Shown: in pieces, positions 1 to 6,521 of the stretch
How positions within the stretch are numbered: the first letter of the stretch is position 1
Layout of the letters: each line of letters opens with the position of its first letter
Source of the DNA: an uncultured Clostridia bacterium
GTDB taxonomy: Bacteria > Bacillota_I > Bacilli_A > RF39 > UBA660
Assembly: GCA_947304495.1 (NCBI GenBank)
Contig: CAMZBG010000038.1
Span: 1-8,358, forward strand
Direction of reading: 5' to 3'
Length of the DNA stretch: 8,358 nt
Translations under genes and position numbers: made by a program
Notes under the pieces: generated by a model
The model's input: only the letters and a program-made list of their open reading frames with translations
What the model was told of the DNA's origin: nothing
Database searches by the model: none

Positions 1-616
1 ATTTATAATCATAAGTTAATGAGCCGTCATTACAACTGCCACCAAATCCACCATTTATAACATATACATCATATTCATTACTATAATAAAAATTATTGCT
101 TATATCATCAGGCAATTTAATATTAATATCTAATTCCCCTCCAAAAACATCTTTATACAATTTTTTAACACTATCTGCATTAATGATTAAAGTACTTCCT
201 TCTGGATTAGGAACTATATTAGGATATTTATTACTATCAAGTTCTTCATAAGCTTTATCATTTTCAAACAAAGTATATAAGACAGCTATTAATTTCTGAC
301 TATCAACCAAATCATTACTATTTTGATCCTTCTCATATATTCTTGACTTCTTAAAACTAATTTGATCATAAGTATAATTCTTTAATACCACTTGGTTTCT
401 CTTAATAACATTCAAAATACTATCATCAGTTAATTCTTTTTCTTTTTCTTCAACCCCATATACTTTATCCTTTTCCTTTTCTTGTTCTTTAATCCTTTGA
501 TTCTCTTTACTAATTACAATAAGCCGATAATTAGCAAATATTCCCAAACATAAACTAATTACACAAATTGATAATAAAAATATCACTACACTTTTATTTA
601 CGCTATTCTCTTCCAT
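1..616 (-). CDS. Single-pass membrane protein of unknown function, paralogue 1 of a tandem family (C-terminus off window)
   Basis: Reading leftward from an ATG at 614-616, the frame is open for 205 codons to the window edge, so the C-terminus is missing. The start is supported by an AAAGGTG ribosome site (627-633), and it lies 1 base after the stop of the upstream gene, so the two are probably translationally coupled. Residues about 9-28 form one hydrophobic membrane segment, followed by a charged Lys/Glu-rich stretch (about 37-58) and then a domain presumably outside the cell. Residues 145-164 match residues 143-162 of the next gene at 11 of 20 positions (INADSVKKLYK versus INAEEVKSLYK), and both have a Cys further on, so I infer they are duplicates. 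A Gly-rich patch (GGFGGSC) lies near the truncated end. I do not recognise the family and assign no function. Confidence 0.85.
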   Translation of the reverse strand, partial: MEENSVNKSVVIFLLSICVISLCLGIFANYRLIVISKENQRIKEQEKEKDKVYGVEEKEKELTDDSILNVIKRNQVVLKNYTYDQISFKKSRIYEKDQNSNDLVDSQKLIAVLYTLFENDKAYEELDSNKYPNIVPNPEGSTLIINADSVKKLYKDVFGGELDINIKLPDDISNNFYYSNEYDVYVINGGFGGSCNDGSLTYDYK

Positions 617-617
617 C

Positions 618-1463
618 TTAATTCATCACCTTTCTCACACTATTAACATAGTATTCCCCATTATCTTTTATAAAATGTACTATATACTTACTATACTCAT
701 TATAATTGTTCCTGTTAATATCTAATAATATATCTGTATCGCTTTCTTTATAAACAACTTCTTTATATAAATCATACTTATATACCTTAAAACTATAATC
801 ATTTTCTAATACGCCCAAAGAAAGATATACATCTGCACTATCATCACCTATTACATATTTATATTTATAATCTACAATCTTACTTCTTACATTAGAACAA
901 TCATATGTTCCAAAATAATACTTATCGTTATCATATTTAAATATTGGACAATAATTTTCTATATTTATTTCACTGCCTGCATCCAAATTTTCGTTATAAA
1001 CCTTTTTATATAAGCTTTTAACTTCCTCCGCATTTATACTTCCATAATAGTCTTTCTTCTCATCCATATATAATCCTTCATATAATCTATTATAATCATC
1101 TTCCAATATATCATCATAATTCTTTTCATTATATAAATACAATAAAACACTATATACTTTTATATTTTGTTCAATATCACTAATATTTATTTCCCTTTTA
1201 TAAATATCAGTAATCTTATTATTTAAAGAAGTATATAAATAATTAATTACTCCAATACTCTTATCAAGAGATTTATAAACTCTCGTCGTATCAGGTATTG
1301 AATCTTCAACCTCTACTTTATCAACAATACCATTATCCACATGCTTCTTATCTATCTTCTTATCTCTACTATTTAAAGCATAATATAAAGTAAAAGCAGA
1401 TAATACCAATACTAATAATATTAACAAGACCATCAATAAGCTGCTTCTCCTAAACCTATCCAT
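618..1463 (-). CDS. Single-pass membrane protein of unknown function, paralogue 2
   Basis: This 281-residue protein starts with a basic N-terminus (MDRFRRSS) and one strong hydrophobic segment at about 9-30. That predicts a signal anchor with the N-terminus in the cytoplasm and the remaining ~250 residues outside. The outer part is rich in Asp, Tyr, Lys and Asn and has Cys at about 172 and 189. The last 50 residues align without gaps to the end of the upstream gene product (21 identities in 49, including NNYN, SKY and FIKD), and the middle aligns to the downstream gene product, so it bridges the family. It starts 1 base after the stop of the upstream gene. The only good Shine-Dalgarno-like run (AAGGGGG) lies about 18 bases upstream, too far for standard use, so translation probably relies on coupling. 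Function is unknown. Confidence 0.9.
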   Translation of the reverse strand: MDRFRRSSLLMVLLILLVLVLSAFTLYYALNSRDKKIDKKHVDNGIVDKVEVEDSIPDTTRVYKSLDKSIGVINYLYTSLNNKITDIYKREINISDIEQNIKVYSVLLYLYNEKNYDDILEDDYNRLYEGLYMDEKKDYYGSINAEEVKSLYKKVYNENLDAGSEINIENYCPIFKYDNDKYYFGTYDCSNVRSKIVDYKYKYVIGDDSADVYLSLGVLENDYSFKVYKYDLYKEVVYKESDTDILLDINRNNYNEYSKYIVHFIKDNGEYYVNSVRKVMN

Positions 1464-1464
1464 A

Positions 1465-2007
1465 TTACTCTATTCTTTCTACCCCCTTAAAAATACAATC
1501 ATTACCATCTTTAATAAAAGTAATTCTATATTTACTAAAATCATTATAATTATTTTCATCTATAACAAATGATTCTTTACTATCATACTCTTTATAAACA
1601 CTCTTCTTTTCCAAATCAGTATATACTATTTTTTTAGCTCCATCCACATCAAAACTTCCATAAGATATTAAAACATAATAATATTTATCATCTTCTAAAT
1701 AATTATACAAATATTTTTCTTTTGACACAGACCGTGAAAAATCTATATCTTCCACTTTATCATTCAAAATCTTTATAACATTCTCATCTGTAACCACATA
1801 ATCATTAATTGTCTTTTCATCAACAATCTTTTCTATTGGTACAACATCTTCACAAGCCTCATCATCTTTCCCATCCAAATAACTAGTATAAACAATTCCC
1901 GCTATGAAGGATAAACTACCAATTACTATCGCAATTATTATAAAGAATAAAATCATAAGACCATTAGAATTCTCTTCTTCTTCATTAACTATAACTTTTT
2001 TCCCCAT
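1465..2007 (-). CDS. Single-pass membrane protein of unknown function, paralogue 3 (short form)
   Basis: A protein of 180 residues beginning MGKKVIVNEEEE. The frame stays open upstream to 2139, but that longer form would begin inside the neighbouring synthetase gene and have no ribosome site. The ATG at 2005-2007 has a perfect AGGAGGT at 2014-2020 with 6 bases of spacing. An acidic N-terminus precedes one long hydrophobic segment (about 17-42), then an acidic outer region with a Cys at about 52. Residues 132-180 match the C-terminus of the downstream paralogue (NNYN, SKY, FIKD). Compared with the other two it lacks most of the middle region, so it looks like a shorter family member. It is first of a three-gene operon. 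Function is unknown. Confidence 0.88.
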   Translation of the reverse strand: MGKKVIVNEEEENSNGLMILFFIIIAIVIGSLSFIAGIVYTSYLDGKDDEACEDVVPIEKIVDEKTINDYVVTDENVIKILNDKVEDIDFSRSVSKEKYLYNYLEDDKYYYVLISYGSFDVDGAKKIVYTDLEKKSVYKEYDSKESFVIDENNYNDFSKYRITFIKDGNDCIFKGVERIE

Positions 2008-2013
2008 TATAAG

Positions 2014-2020
2014 ACCTCCT
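2014..2020 (-). promoter_or_regulatory. Strong ribosome binding site fixing the start of the 1465-2007 gene
   Basis: AGGAGGT on the minus strand lies 6 bases before the ATG at 2005-2007. It decides the start in favour of the 180-residue form over the upstream extension of the same frame into the synthetase gene. Confidence 0.85.
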
Positions 2021-2029
2021 ATATTAATA

Positions 2030-2035
2030 ATTATA
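2030..2035 (-). promoter_or_regulatory. Candidate -10 box for the three-gene membrane-protein operon
   Basis: A perfect TATAAT on the minus strand lies between the synthetase terminator and the ribosome site at 2014-2020. It would give a leader of only about 15 bases. No good -35 sequence sits at the right distance; the place falls in the T-run of the terminator. In such AT-rich DNA a lone TATAAT is weak evidence, but a terminator just upstream means the operon needs its own start near here. Confidence 0.45.
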
Positions 2036-2050
2036 TAATATTTAAAGTTG

Positions 2051-2077
2051 AAAAAAAAGATACTATTTTTAGCATCT
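2051..2077 (-). terminator. Intrinsic terminator of the acyl-CoA synthetase gene
   Basis: On the minus strand an 8-bp stem (2070-2077 pairing with 2058-2065, one G-T wobble) encloses a 4-base A loop and is followed by 7 T residues (2051-2057). The stem starts on the base next to the synthetase stop codon, so there is essentially no 3' untranslated spacer. Confidence 0.88.
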
Positions 2078-3844
2078 CTATTTGGCTTTATTACGTTTTC
2101 TTTTCTTATTATTCTCCTCTTGTAATTTTTTAAAATCAACTTTACCTATCATAGTTTTAGGTAAACTACTTCGATACTCAAAATCTTTAGGTATAGAATA
2201 ATATGCCAAATTTTTTTTACATAAATCCATTATTTCTTTTTTTAATGCTTTAGTCTCATAATACCCTTTATTTAATACTATATATGCTTTAGGAACTTCA
2301 ACCTTATAAGGGTGCGGAACACCTATTACACTACAATTCAATACAGCCTCATGTCTTTCGATTATTTCCTCTATTTGCGACGGATATACATTATAACCAG
2401 ATGTAACAATCATTCTTTTTAACCTCTGTTTATATGTAATAAAACCATCTTTATCCATTGACCCCATATCTCCAGAATGTAACCATACATTACCATCAGA
2501 ATGAATATGTAATACCTCATTAGTTTCTTTTTCATTATTATAATATCCCAGCATTACATTTGGACCACAAATACAAATCTCTCCGTCTTCCCCGCAAGGT
2601 ACTTCTTCATCAGTGCCAGGCTTAACAATCTGAACATATACTCCAGGCATAGGGATCCCAATAGTTCCGGGATGAGTATCATCTTTTCTATCAACAGATA
2701 CACAAGCAACCGCTTCTGTCATTCCATAACCTTGCGTCAATACCACACTCGCCCCATGACCACATAAAAACTCGTTAATCTTCTCTACTCTTGTTTCATT
2801 TAAGGTATCTCCACCCGAAATAACATATTTTAAAAAAGACAAATCAACATCTTTCATCCCCTCATTATTAGTTAATGCTTCAAATAAAGTTGGTACTCCA
2901 ACTAAAACCGTTGGTTTATACTTTTTTATTAATTTATCAAATGTCTTAGCATTAAACTGTGGTACTACTACTACTTTAGCACCTACAGCAAATGCATCAG
3001 TAATTGAAACAGAAAGACCAAAACCATGAAAAATTGGCATTATTGCTAATATGACATCATCACTAGATAAATCCGGGAGAGCAATCTCAGCCTGAATAGT
3101 CGAAGAATAAAAATTACCATTAGATAACACAATTCCCTTAGGAGTACCCGTTGTCCCCCCACTATGAAGAATTAAAGCTGGAGTATCCCTAGTAATTCTC
3201 TCATTATCCTCCTTAGTATAATTATCCCCATATTTAAGAAAATCATAATACTTAATATACAAATCATTTTTATAATCTATCTTTTCAACTTTTCTACCTT
3301 GTGTAAACCAATAGCCTATCTTATAAAAAAAACTCATCGAATCTTTAGCTGACAATACTATGACTTTATATACTTCAGTATCATTTATAAAGCTTTTAAT
3401 CTTCTCATAACATATATCCATCGCTACTAACATTACAGAAGAATATCTAATCAATGCTTCTTTTATTTCATTCTCAGCTGATAAAGGATGAACTATATTT
3501 GCAACCGCCCCTATCTTATTTAAAGCAAAAATAACATAAATACTTTCAACTAAATTAGCAGATAGTATTGTAACTACATCACCTTTTCTAACACCTTGAC
3601 TCCTAAATGCTCGAGCACAAATATCTATCTGATGATATAGTTCAGCATAAGTAACATTCGTACCATAGTACTCCATGGCGATATTATCTTTATACTTATA
3701 ATGCTTATTATAAATATATTCATAAACAGACATATTAGGTATAATATAAAACATATTTTTCTTACCATAATACTTATCCCATGGAGATTTCGGTCTTTTC
3801 TTAAAACCAATCAACCGAAAAAAATCATTATGTAATATTGCCAT
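2078..3844 (-). CDS. AMP-binding acyl-CoA synthetase (class I adenylate-forming enzyme)
   Basis: A complete 588-residue member of the family that activates a carboxylic acid with ATP to an acyl-adenylate and then usually transfers it to CoA. The family motifs appear in order: the phosphate loop HSGGTTGTPKG (227-237), GYGMTEA (372-378), HSGD with the ribose-binding Asp at 459, the hinge-region RLKRMI (474-479) followed by SGYNVYPSQIEE, and the C-terminal PKTMIGKVD with the catalytic Lys near 568. The length is normal for a fatty- or aryl-acid CoA ligase. No membrane segment or signal is seen, so it should be cytosolic, and a very basic tail (KKRKRNKAK) ends the protein. The start has GGTGA at 3851-3855 with 6 bases of spacing. 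It is a single-gene unit with its own promoter and terminator. The substrate cannot be told from sequence; a medium- or long-chain fatty acid is a guess from family resemblance. Confidence 0.95.
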   Translation of the reverse strand: MAILHNDFFRLIGFKKRPKSPWDKYYGKKNMFYIIPNMSVYEYIYNKHYKYKDNIAMEYYGTNVTYAELYHQIDICARAFRSQGVRKGDVVTILSANLVESIYVIFALNKIGAVANIVHPLSAENEIKEALIRYSSVMLVAMDICYEKIKSFINDTEVYKVIVLSAKDSMSFFYKIGYWFTQGRKVEKIDYKNDLYIKYYDFLKYGDNYTKEDNERITRDTPALILHSGGTTGTPKGIVLSNGNFYSSTIQAEIALPDLSSDDVILAIMPIFHGFGLSVSITDAFAVGAKVVVVPQFNAKTFDKLIKKYKPTVLVGVPTLFEALTNNEGMKDVDLSFLKYVISGGDTLNETRVEKINEFLCGHGASVVLTQGYGMTEAVACVSVDRKDDTHPGTIGIPMPGVYVQIVKPGTDEEVPCGEDGEICICGPNVMLGYYNNEKETNEVLHIHSDGNVWLHSGDMGSMDKDGFITYKQRLKRMIVTSGYNVYPSQIEEIIERHEAVLNCSVIGVPHPYKVEVPKAYIVLNKGYYETKALKKEIMDLCKKNLAYYSIPKDFEYRSSLPKTMIGKVDFKKLQEENNKKRKRNKAK

Positions 3845-3885
3845 TACTATTCACCAATCTTTCTTCAATAAGAACGAACTTATAA

Positions 3886-3915
3886 ATTATATAGTATTAA
3901 TGACTTATCTTTCAT
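3886..3915 (-). promoter_or_regulatory. Candidate sigma-A promoter of the acyl-CoA synthetase gene
   Basis: On the minus strand ATGAAA (3910-3915, 4 of 6 to the -35 consensus) is separated by 18 bases from a perfect TATAAT (3886-3891). Transcription would start near 3879, giving a leader of about 35 bases. It is back to back with the promoter of the plus-strand gene, about 20 bases away. Confidence 0.6.
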
Positions 3916-3935
3916 AATTTATTTTACCATATTTA

Positions 3936-3944
3936 TGCTATAAT
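3936..3944 (+). promoter_or_regulatory. Candidate extended -10 promoter of the plus-strand gene
   Basis: TGCTATAAT is a perfect extended -10 element, about 25 bases before the ATG at 3969. No -35 consensus is present at 16-18 bases upstream; extended -10 promoters commonly work without one. The leader would be about 18 bases. Confidence 0.6.
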
Positions 3945-3968
3945 AATATAAGAAATAGAGATGATAAA

Positions 3969-4772
3969 ATGAAAAAGAATAATGACCCTTTTATTCGCTT
4001 AAGAATAATAACAGCATCTATCACCTTGGCTATTATTTTTGGTGCTTGGTTATTATATGGTTATAATTTTTTAAAAACCAATCCCGCAAAGATACTAAAT
4101 AAACTAAGTAACGCGGAAAAAGACAACATTGACAGATTATTCAATGAAATAGATTTAAAAAAAGAACAGGGTTATACCATAAATATTGACGATAAAGACA
4201 AACTCTATTTATACTACACTCCCCAAGAATTCTATATATATAACAATAAAGAATATTATAGTCATAAATTAAACTTAGATTCAAAGTCTTATAAAAAAAT
4301 ACTAGAGTCTCTTATTGATAGTTTTACCCACAATTATAAAATACTAGACAAAACTAAAAAACAAGATAATAAAAAAGACTATTATATATATACATATTCT
4401 CTAAACGAAATATCCCCTCTAATTAATACATTAAAAACTAATAAAGAATTTACTGACATAATTAAGAAACTTAATATTATAGATATAAATAAATACAACA
4501 AAAACTCCATAGGTTTAAATATTATTACTCAAGGCAAAAAGAGAAACATAATATATTATAACTTAAAAATAGATAATCTTTTTGATATTTATAAAGAAAA
4601 AAACTACCTAAGCGGCTTCTTTCTTAATTATAGCTTTACATATAACAAAAACTTAATTATCTATACTGAAAACAACGAGTACTATCTTAATATAGAAAAG
4701 AACAACACTAAATTTAAGAAAACTAATTATAAGAAAACTAAGTTAAAGAAAATACTTTCCATAATAAAATAA
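3969..4772 (+). CDS. Membrane-anchored protein of unknown function
   Basis: The only plus-strand gene, 267 residues. A basic N-terminus and one hydrophobic segment (about 13-32) predict a signal anchor with the rest outside the cell. The remainder is extremely rich in Lys, Asn, Ile and Tyr, and alternating Tyr/Ile segments suggest beta strands. The last 25 residues are strongly basic. It contains no valine and no cysteine, quite unlike its minus-strand neighbours (about 26 valines in the 281-residue protein at 618-1463). That fits a G-poor plus strand (GTN codons avoided) rather than necessarily foreign origin. The ribosome site is weak (AGAGATGAT region just before the ATG). It is monocistronic, diverging from the synthetase gene and converging on the next gene. 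No family is recognised. Confidence 0.85.
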   Translation: MKKNNDPFIRLRIITASITLAIIFGAWLLYGYNFLKTNPAKILNKLSNAEKDNIDRLFNEIDLKKEQGYTINIDDKDKLYLYYTPQEFYIYNNKEYYSHKLNLDSKSYKKILESLIDSFTHNYKILDKTKKQDNKKDYYIYTYSLNEISPLINTLKTNKEFTDIIKKLNIIDINKYNKNSIGLNIITQGKKRNIIYYNLKIDNLFDIYKEKNYLSGFFLNYSFTYNKNLIIYTENNEYYLNIEKNNTKFKKTNYKKTKLKKILSIIK

Positions 4773-4795
4773 AGATCTCTTAAGATCTTTTTTTT
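4771..4795 (+). terminator. Intrinsic terminator between convergent genes, possibly bidirectional
   Basis: A perfect 8-bp stem (4771-4778 with 4783-4790) and a 4-base loop lead into a T-run (4788-4795) on the plus strand. The stem begins within the stop codon of the plus-strand gene. The TAA of the minus-strand gene (4794-4796) overlaps the far end of the T-run. Read on the minus strand the same hairpin is followed by an interrupted T-rich stretch, so it could stop both transcripts, more weakly in that direction. Confidence 0.9.
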
Positions 4796-5834
4796 ATTGA
4801 TTATCATCCTTTAAATCCGGCATATCTAATTCTTTACTAATAATTTCTTTCTTAGTATATAAAAGAATATTATCAGAATTAATAGCAATATATCCCTTAA
4901 TAAAATCAGGATTTATTCGTAAATAGTCTTTATTTATATATACTTTATCATAATACTCACTTATTATTCCCTTACTATCATCAAAATATATAGATGGAAT
5001 TTCCATTACTATTACTCCACTATATCTATAATCCCATCCCTTTAATATAGTCAAAGCTTCGTATTCATTATTCACAAAATAGGTCGTAATCCCCTCTTCT
5101 AATACATTTCCACTATTAATCAAACCATTAGAAAATATATCATTTATCTGATCATCATCCAAAACTTGATCTGTATCAACATCCTTAATTATATAAAACA
5201 CTATTTTATTTAGTATTCTACCATCTATTTCTCTTTTATTTAACATTTCACTCAAATAACTAATTATTTCTTTTCCTACTTTACGCCCCACATCTATTTC
5301 ATCTGATTTTAATATTAAAGAAAAAGTATCAACAGCATTACCAAAACATTTAGTTAACTCCTCTTTAAACAATAAACTATCAATAAAATAATAATTAGAT
5401 TTATCTTTCTTTCTATCTTTTAATACAAGATTATACTTTTTATATAATGCTTCCAGCTCTTCAATAGCTTCATTTGAAATTTGATTATTTAATATACGAC
5501 GAATCCCTTTAGGTAGATACACCTCTTTATCCCAATTTATAACATATTCAAATATCTCTTTAATTATCTCATAATTTCCGCCATTAACCGATATAGCATC
5601 CAAAACAAATTTATTATTAATTAAAGAATTTTCATTATCGTTTTTATATTTGAAAATTTGATAATACAATTCTTTTAGTTTCCTTTCATCTTCAGGCGAT
5701 AAAGAAGATAATATACTTCTAACATTATCACTAACATCAGCATTTATTTGCTTCATAAACTCTTCAACATCAGAGTAGTTTCTCCTTTTCATTCCTTTGA
5801 ACCATTTAACAATACTAAAACCCATAACTGCCAT
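4794..5834 (-). CDS. Soluble protein of unknown function
   Basis: A 346-residue protein with no signal peptide or membrane segment, so probably cytosolic. Residues 1-230 look mainly helical and charged. The last ~120 residues change character: NGLINSG (236-242), then GITTYF (248-253), a strand-like GVIVMEIP (273-280) and INPDFIKGYIAIN (307-319). That order of a GL turn, a YF strand and a V-V-EIP strand loosely recalls ADP-ribosyltransferase-type folds, but I see no convincing catalytic set and do not assign the family. The start is ambiguous: the first ATG (5832-5834) has only a distant GGA, while Met4 (5823-5825) has a weak GAG nearby. It has its own promoter, with terminators on both sides, so it is a single-gene unit. 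Confidence 0.85.
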   Translation of the reverse strand: MAVMGFSIVKWFKGMKRRNYSDVEEFMKQINADVSDNVRSILSSLSPEDERKLKELYYQIFKYKNDNENSLINNKFVLDAISVNGGNYEIIKEIFEYVINWDKEVYLPKGIRRILNNQISNEAIEELEALYKKYNLVLKDRKKDKSNYYFIDSLLFKEELTKCFGNAVDTFSLILKSDEIDVGRKVGKEIISYLSEMLNKREIDGRILNKIVFYIIKDVDTDQVLDDDQINDIFSNGLINSGNVLEEGITTYFVNNEYEALTILKGWDYRYSGVIVMEIPSIYFDDSKGIISEYYDKVYINKDYLRINPDFIKGYIAINSDNILLYTKKEIISKELDMPDLKDDNQ

Positions 5835-5861
5835 CTCTATTCTATTTCCACAAACCCCTCT

Positions 5862-5889
5862 ATTATGAATATTATCACATATTTATCAA
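5862..5889 (-). promoter_or_regulatory. Candidate sigma-A promoter of the 4794-5834 gene
   Basis: On the minus strand TTGATA (5884-5889, 5 of 6) and CATAAT (5862-5867, 5 of 6) are spaced by 16 bases, directly after the khpA terminator. Transcription would begin near 5855 and leave a leader of about 20 bases. Confidence 0.6.
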
Positions 5890-5890
5890 C

Positions 5891-5915
5891 AAAAAAAAAG
5901 AGCATTTATGCTCTT
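5891..5915 (-). terminator. Intrinsic terminator of the rpsP-khpA operon
   Basis: On the minus strand a 7-bp perfect stem (5909-5915 with 5898-5904) and a 4-base loop are followed by a long T-run (5891-5897 beyond the stem). The stem overlaps the khpA stop codon (5914-5916), so transcription should end directly after khpA. Confidence 0.92.
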
Positions 5916-6159
5916 AAAAAGAATCAATATTAATCTTCACTTTGCCCATACCCAATATATAAGCTTTTGCTTGTACTAGAGTACGAATAGAATTAACCAT
6001 TTTACCATTACGGCCTACAACTATTCCTTTATCATCCTCATGAACAATAACTTCAAGAATAGTAGCATCATCTTCTCCTCCAAACTGAGAAACTTTTACC
6101 ATATCTGGCTCTTTAACAACAGCTTTTACTAAGTATTCTGCAAACTCTTTTAATTCCAT
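5914..6159 (-). CDS. khpA: KhpA, KH-domain RNA-binding protein
   Basis: Eighty-one residues, the usual size of this small family (older names YlqC or UPF0109). It is essentially one KH domain with the RNA-contacting loop GRNG at 49-52 within GIVVGRNGKM, followed by the helix NSIRTLVQAKA. Homologues bind RNA, commonly with partner KhpB, and in related Gram-positive bacteria influence cell division and envelope growth. It follows rpsP with 2 bases between stop and start, and its ribosome site (GAAGG) lies within the last rpsP codons, so translation is probably coupled. The rpsP-khpA order is a standard Firmicutes arrangement and strengthens the call. The gene is the last of its operon, because a terminator overlaps its stop. 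Confidence 0.95.
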   Translation of the reverse strand: MELKEFAEYLVKAVVKEPDMVKVSQFGGEDDATILEVIVHEDDKGIVVGRNGKMVNSIRTLVQAKAYILGMGKVKINIDSF

Positions 6160-6161
6160 AA

Positions 6162-6437
6162 TTATTTACCTTCTTTTTTTGAATCAGCAAATTTAGCCAT
6201 TATTCCGCTTTTACTTAATAAACTTCTTACTGTATCAGTAGGTTGTGCTCCATTTTTTAACCAATTCAAAGCCTTTTCTTCATCAATTTTAACTTCATAA
6301 TTCTCTGGAATTGGATTATAAGTACCAATAATCTCTATAAATCTTCCATCTCTTGGACTACGTGAATCAGCAGCAACTATTCTATAGAATGGTCTTTGCT
6401 TAGCTCCGCCTCTTTTAAGTCTTAACTTAACTGCCAT
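6162..6437 (-). CDS. rpsP: 30S ribosomal protein S16
   Basis: Ninety-one residues, normal for S16, a small-subunit protein that binds 16S rRNA and helps assemble the 30S body. The family signature is clear: [18 protein letters not shown] at the N-terminus, then [20 protein letters not shown], and the late block [19 protein letters not shown]. The start has an excellent AAAGGAGG site (6446-6453) with 8 bases of spacing. It is the first gene of the rpsP-khpA unit, transcribed from a perfect consensus promoter with a leader of about 20 bases. No structured leader that could act in autoregulation fits in so short a space. Confidence 0.98.
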   Translation of the reverse strand: MAVKLRLKRGGAKQRPFYRIVAADSRSPRDGRFIEIIGTYNPIPENYEVKIDEEKALNWLKNGAQPTDTVRSLLSKSGIMAKFADSKKEGK

Positions 6438-6466
6438 CTTCTTTCCCTCCTTTAAATCGCAAATAT

Positions 6467-6495
6467 ATTATATTAGATTAATATAAAACTGTCAA
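6467..6495 (-). promoter_or_regulatory. rpsP: Consensus sigma-A promoter of rpsP-khpA
   Basis: On the minus strand TTGACA (6490-6495) and TATAAT (6467-6472) are both perfect and separated by exactly 17 bases, the ideal arrangement for a strong housekeeping promoter. The start of transcription should be near 6460. The -35 box lies in the downstream arm of the hairpin at 6483-6518. Confidence 0.92.
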
Positions 6496-6518
6496 CCTTT
6501 TTTAGTTGACAGTTTTAT
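6483..6518 (-). terminator. 14-bp perfect hairpin ending the 6522-8358 operon, overlapping the rpsP -35 box
   Basis: Bases 6483-6496 are exactly complementary to 6505-6518 around an 8-base loop, starting 3 bases after the stop codon of the 6522-7016 gene. In the minus-strand RNA the 3' arm ends in UUUUAU and continues AU-rich rather than as a clean U-run, so termination may be incomplete. The position and the opposing A/U tracts still make a terminator the best call. The palindrome holds TTGACA on both strands; the minus-strand copy is the rpsP -35 box. A protein-binding operator is an alternative. Confidence 0.75.
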
Positions 6519-6521
6519 CAT

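Noticed and set aside
2008..2139. Upstream extension of the 1465-2007 gene to give a 224-residue protein
   Set aside because: It overlaps the end of the synthetase gene and crosses its terminator, has no ribosome site, and the internal ATG has a perfect AGGAGGT at the right distance.
3625..3810. 61-residue open frame on the minus strand
   Set aside because: It lies wholly inside the synthetase gene in another frame, with no ribosome site; a chance frame in AT-rich DNA.
5748..5933. 61-residue open frame on the plus strand
   Set aside because: It runs antisense across the start of the 4794-5834 gene, its promoter and the khpA terminator; no coding character.
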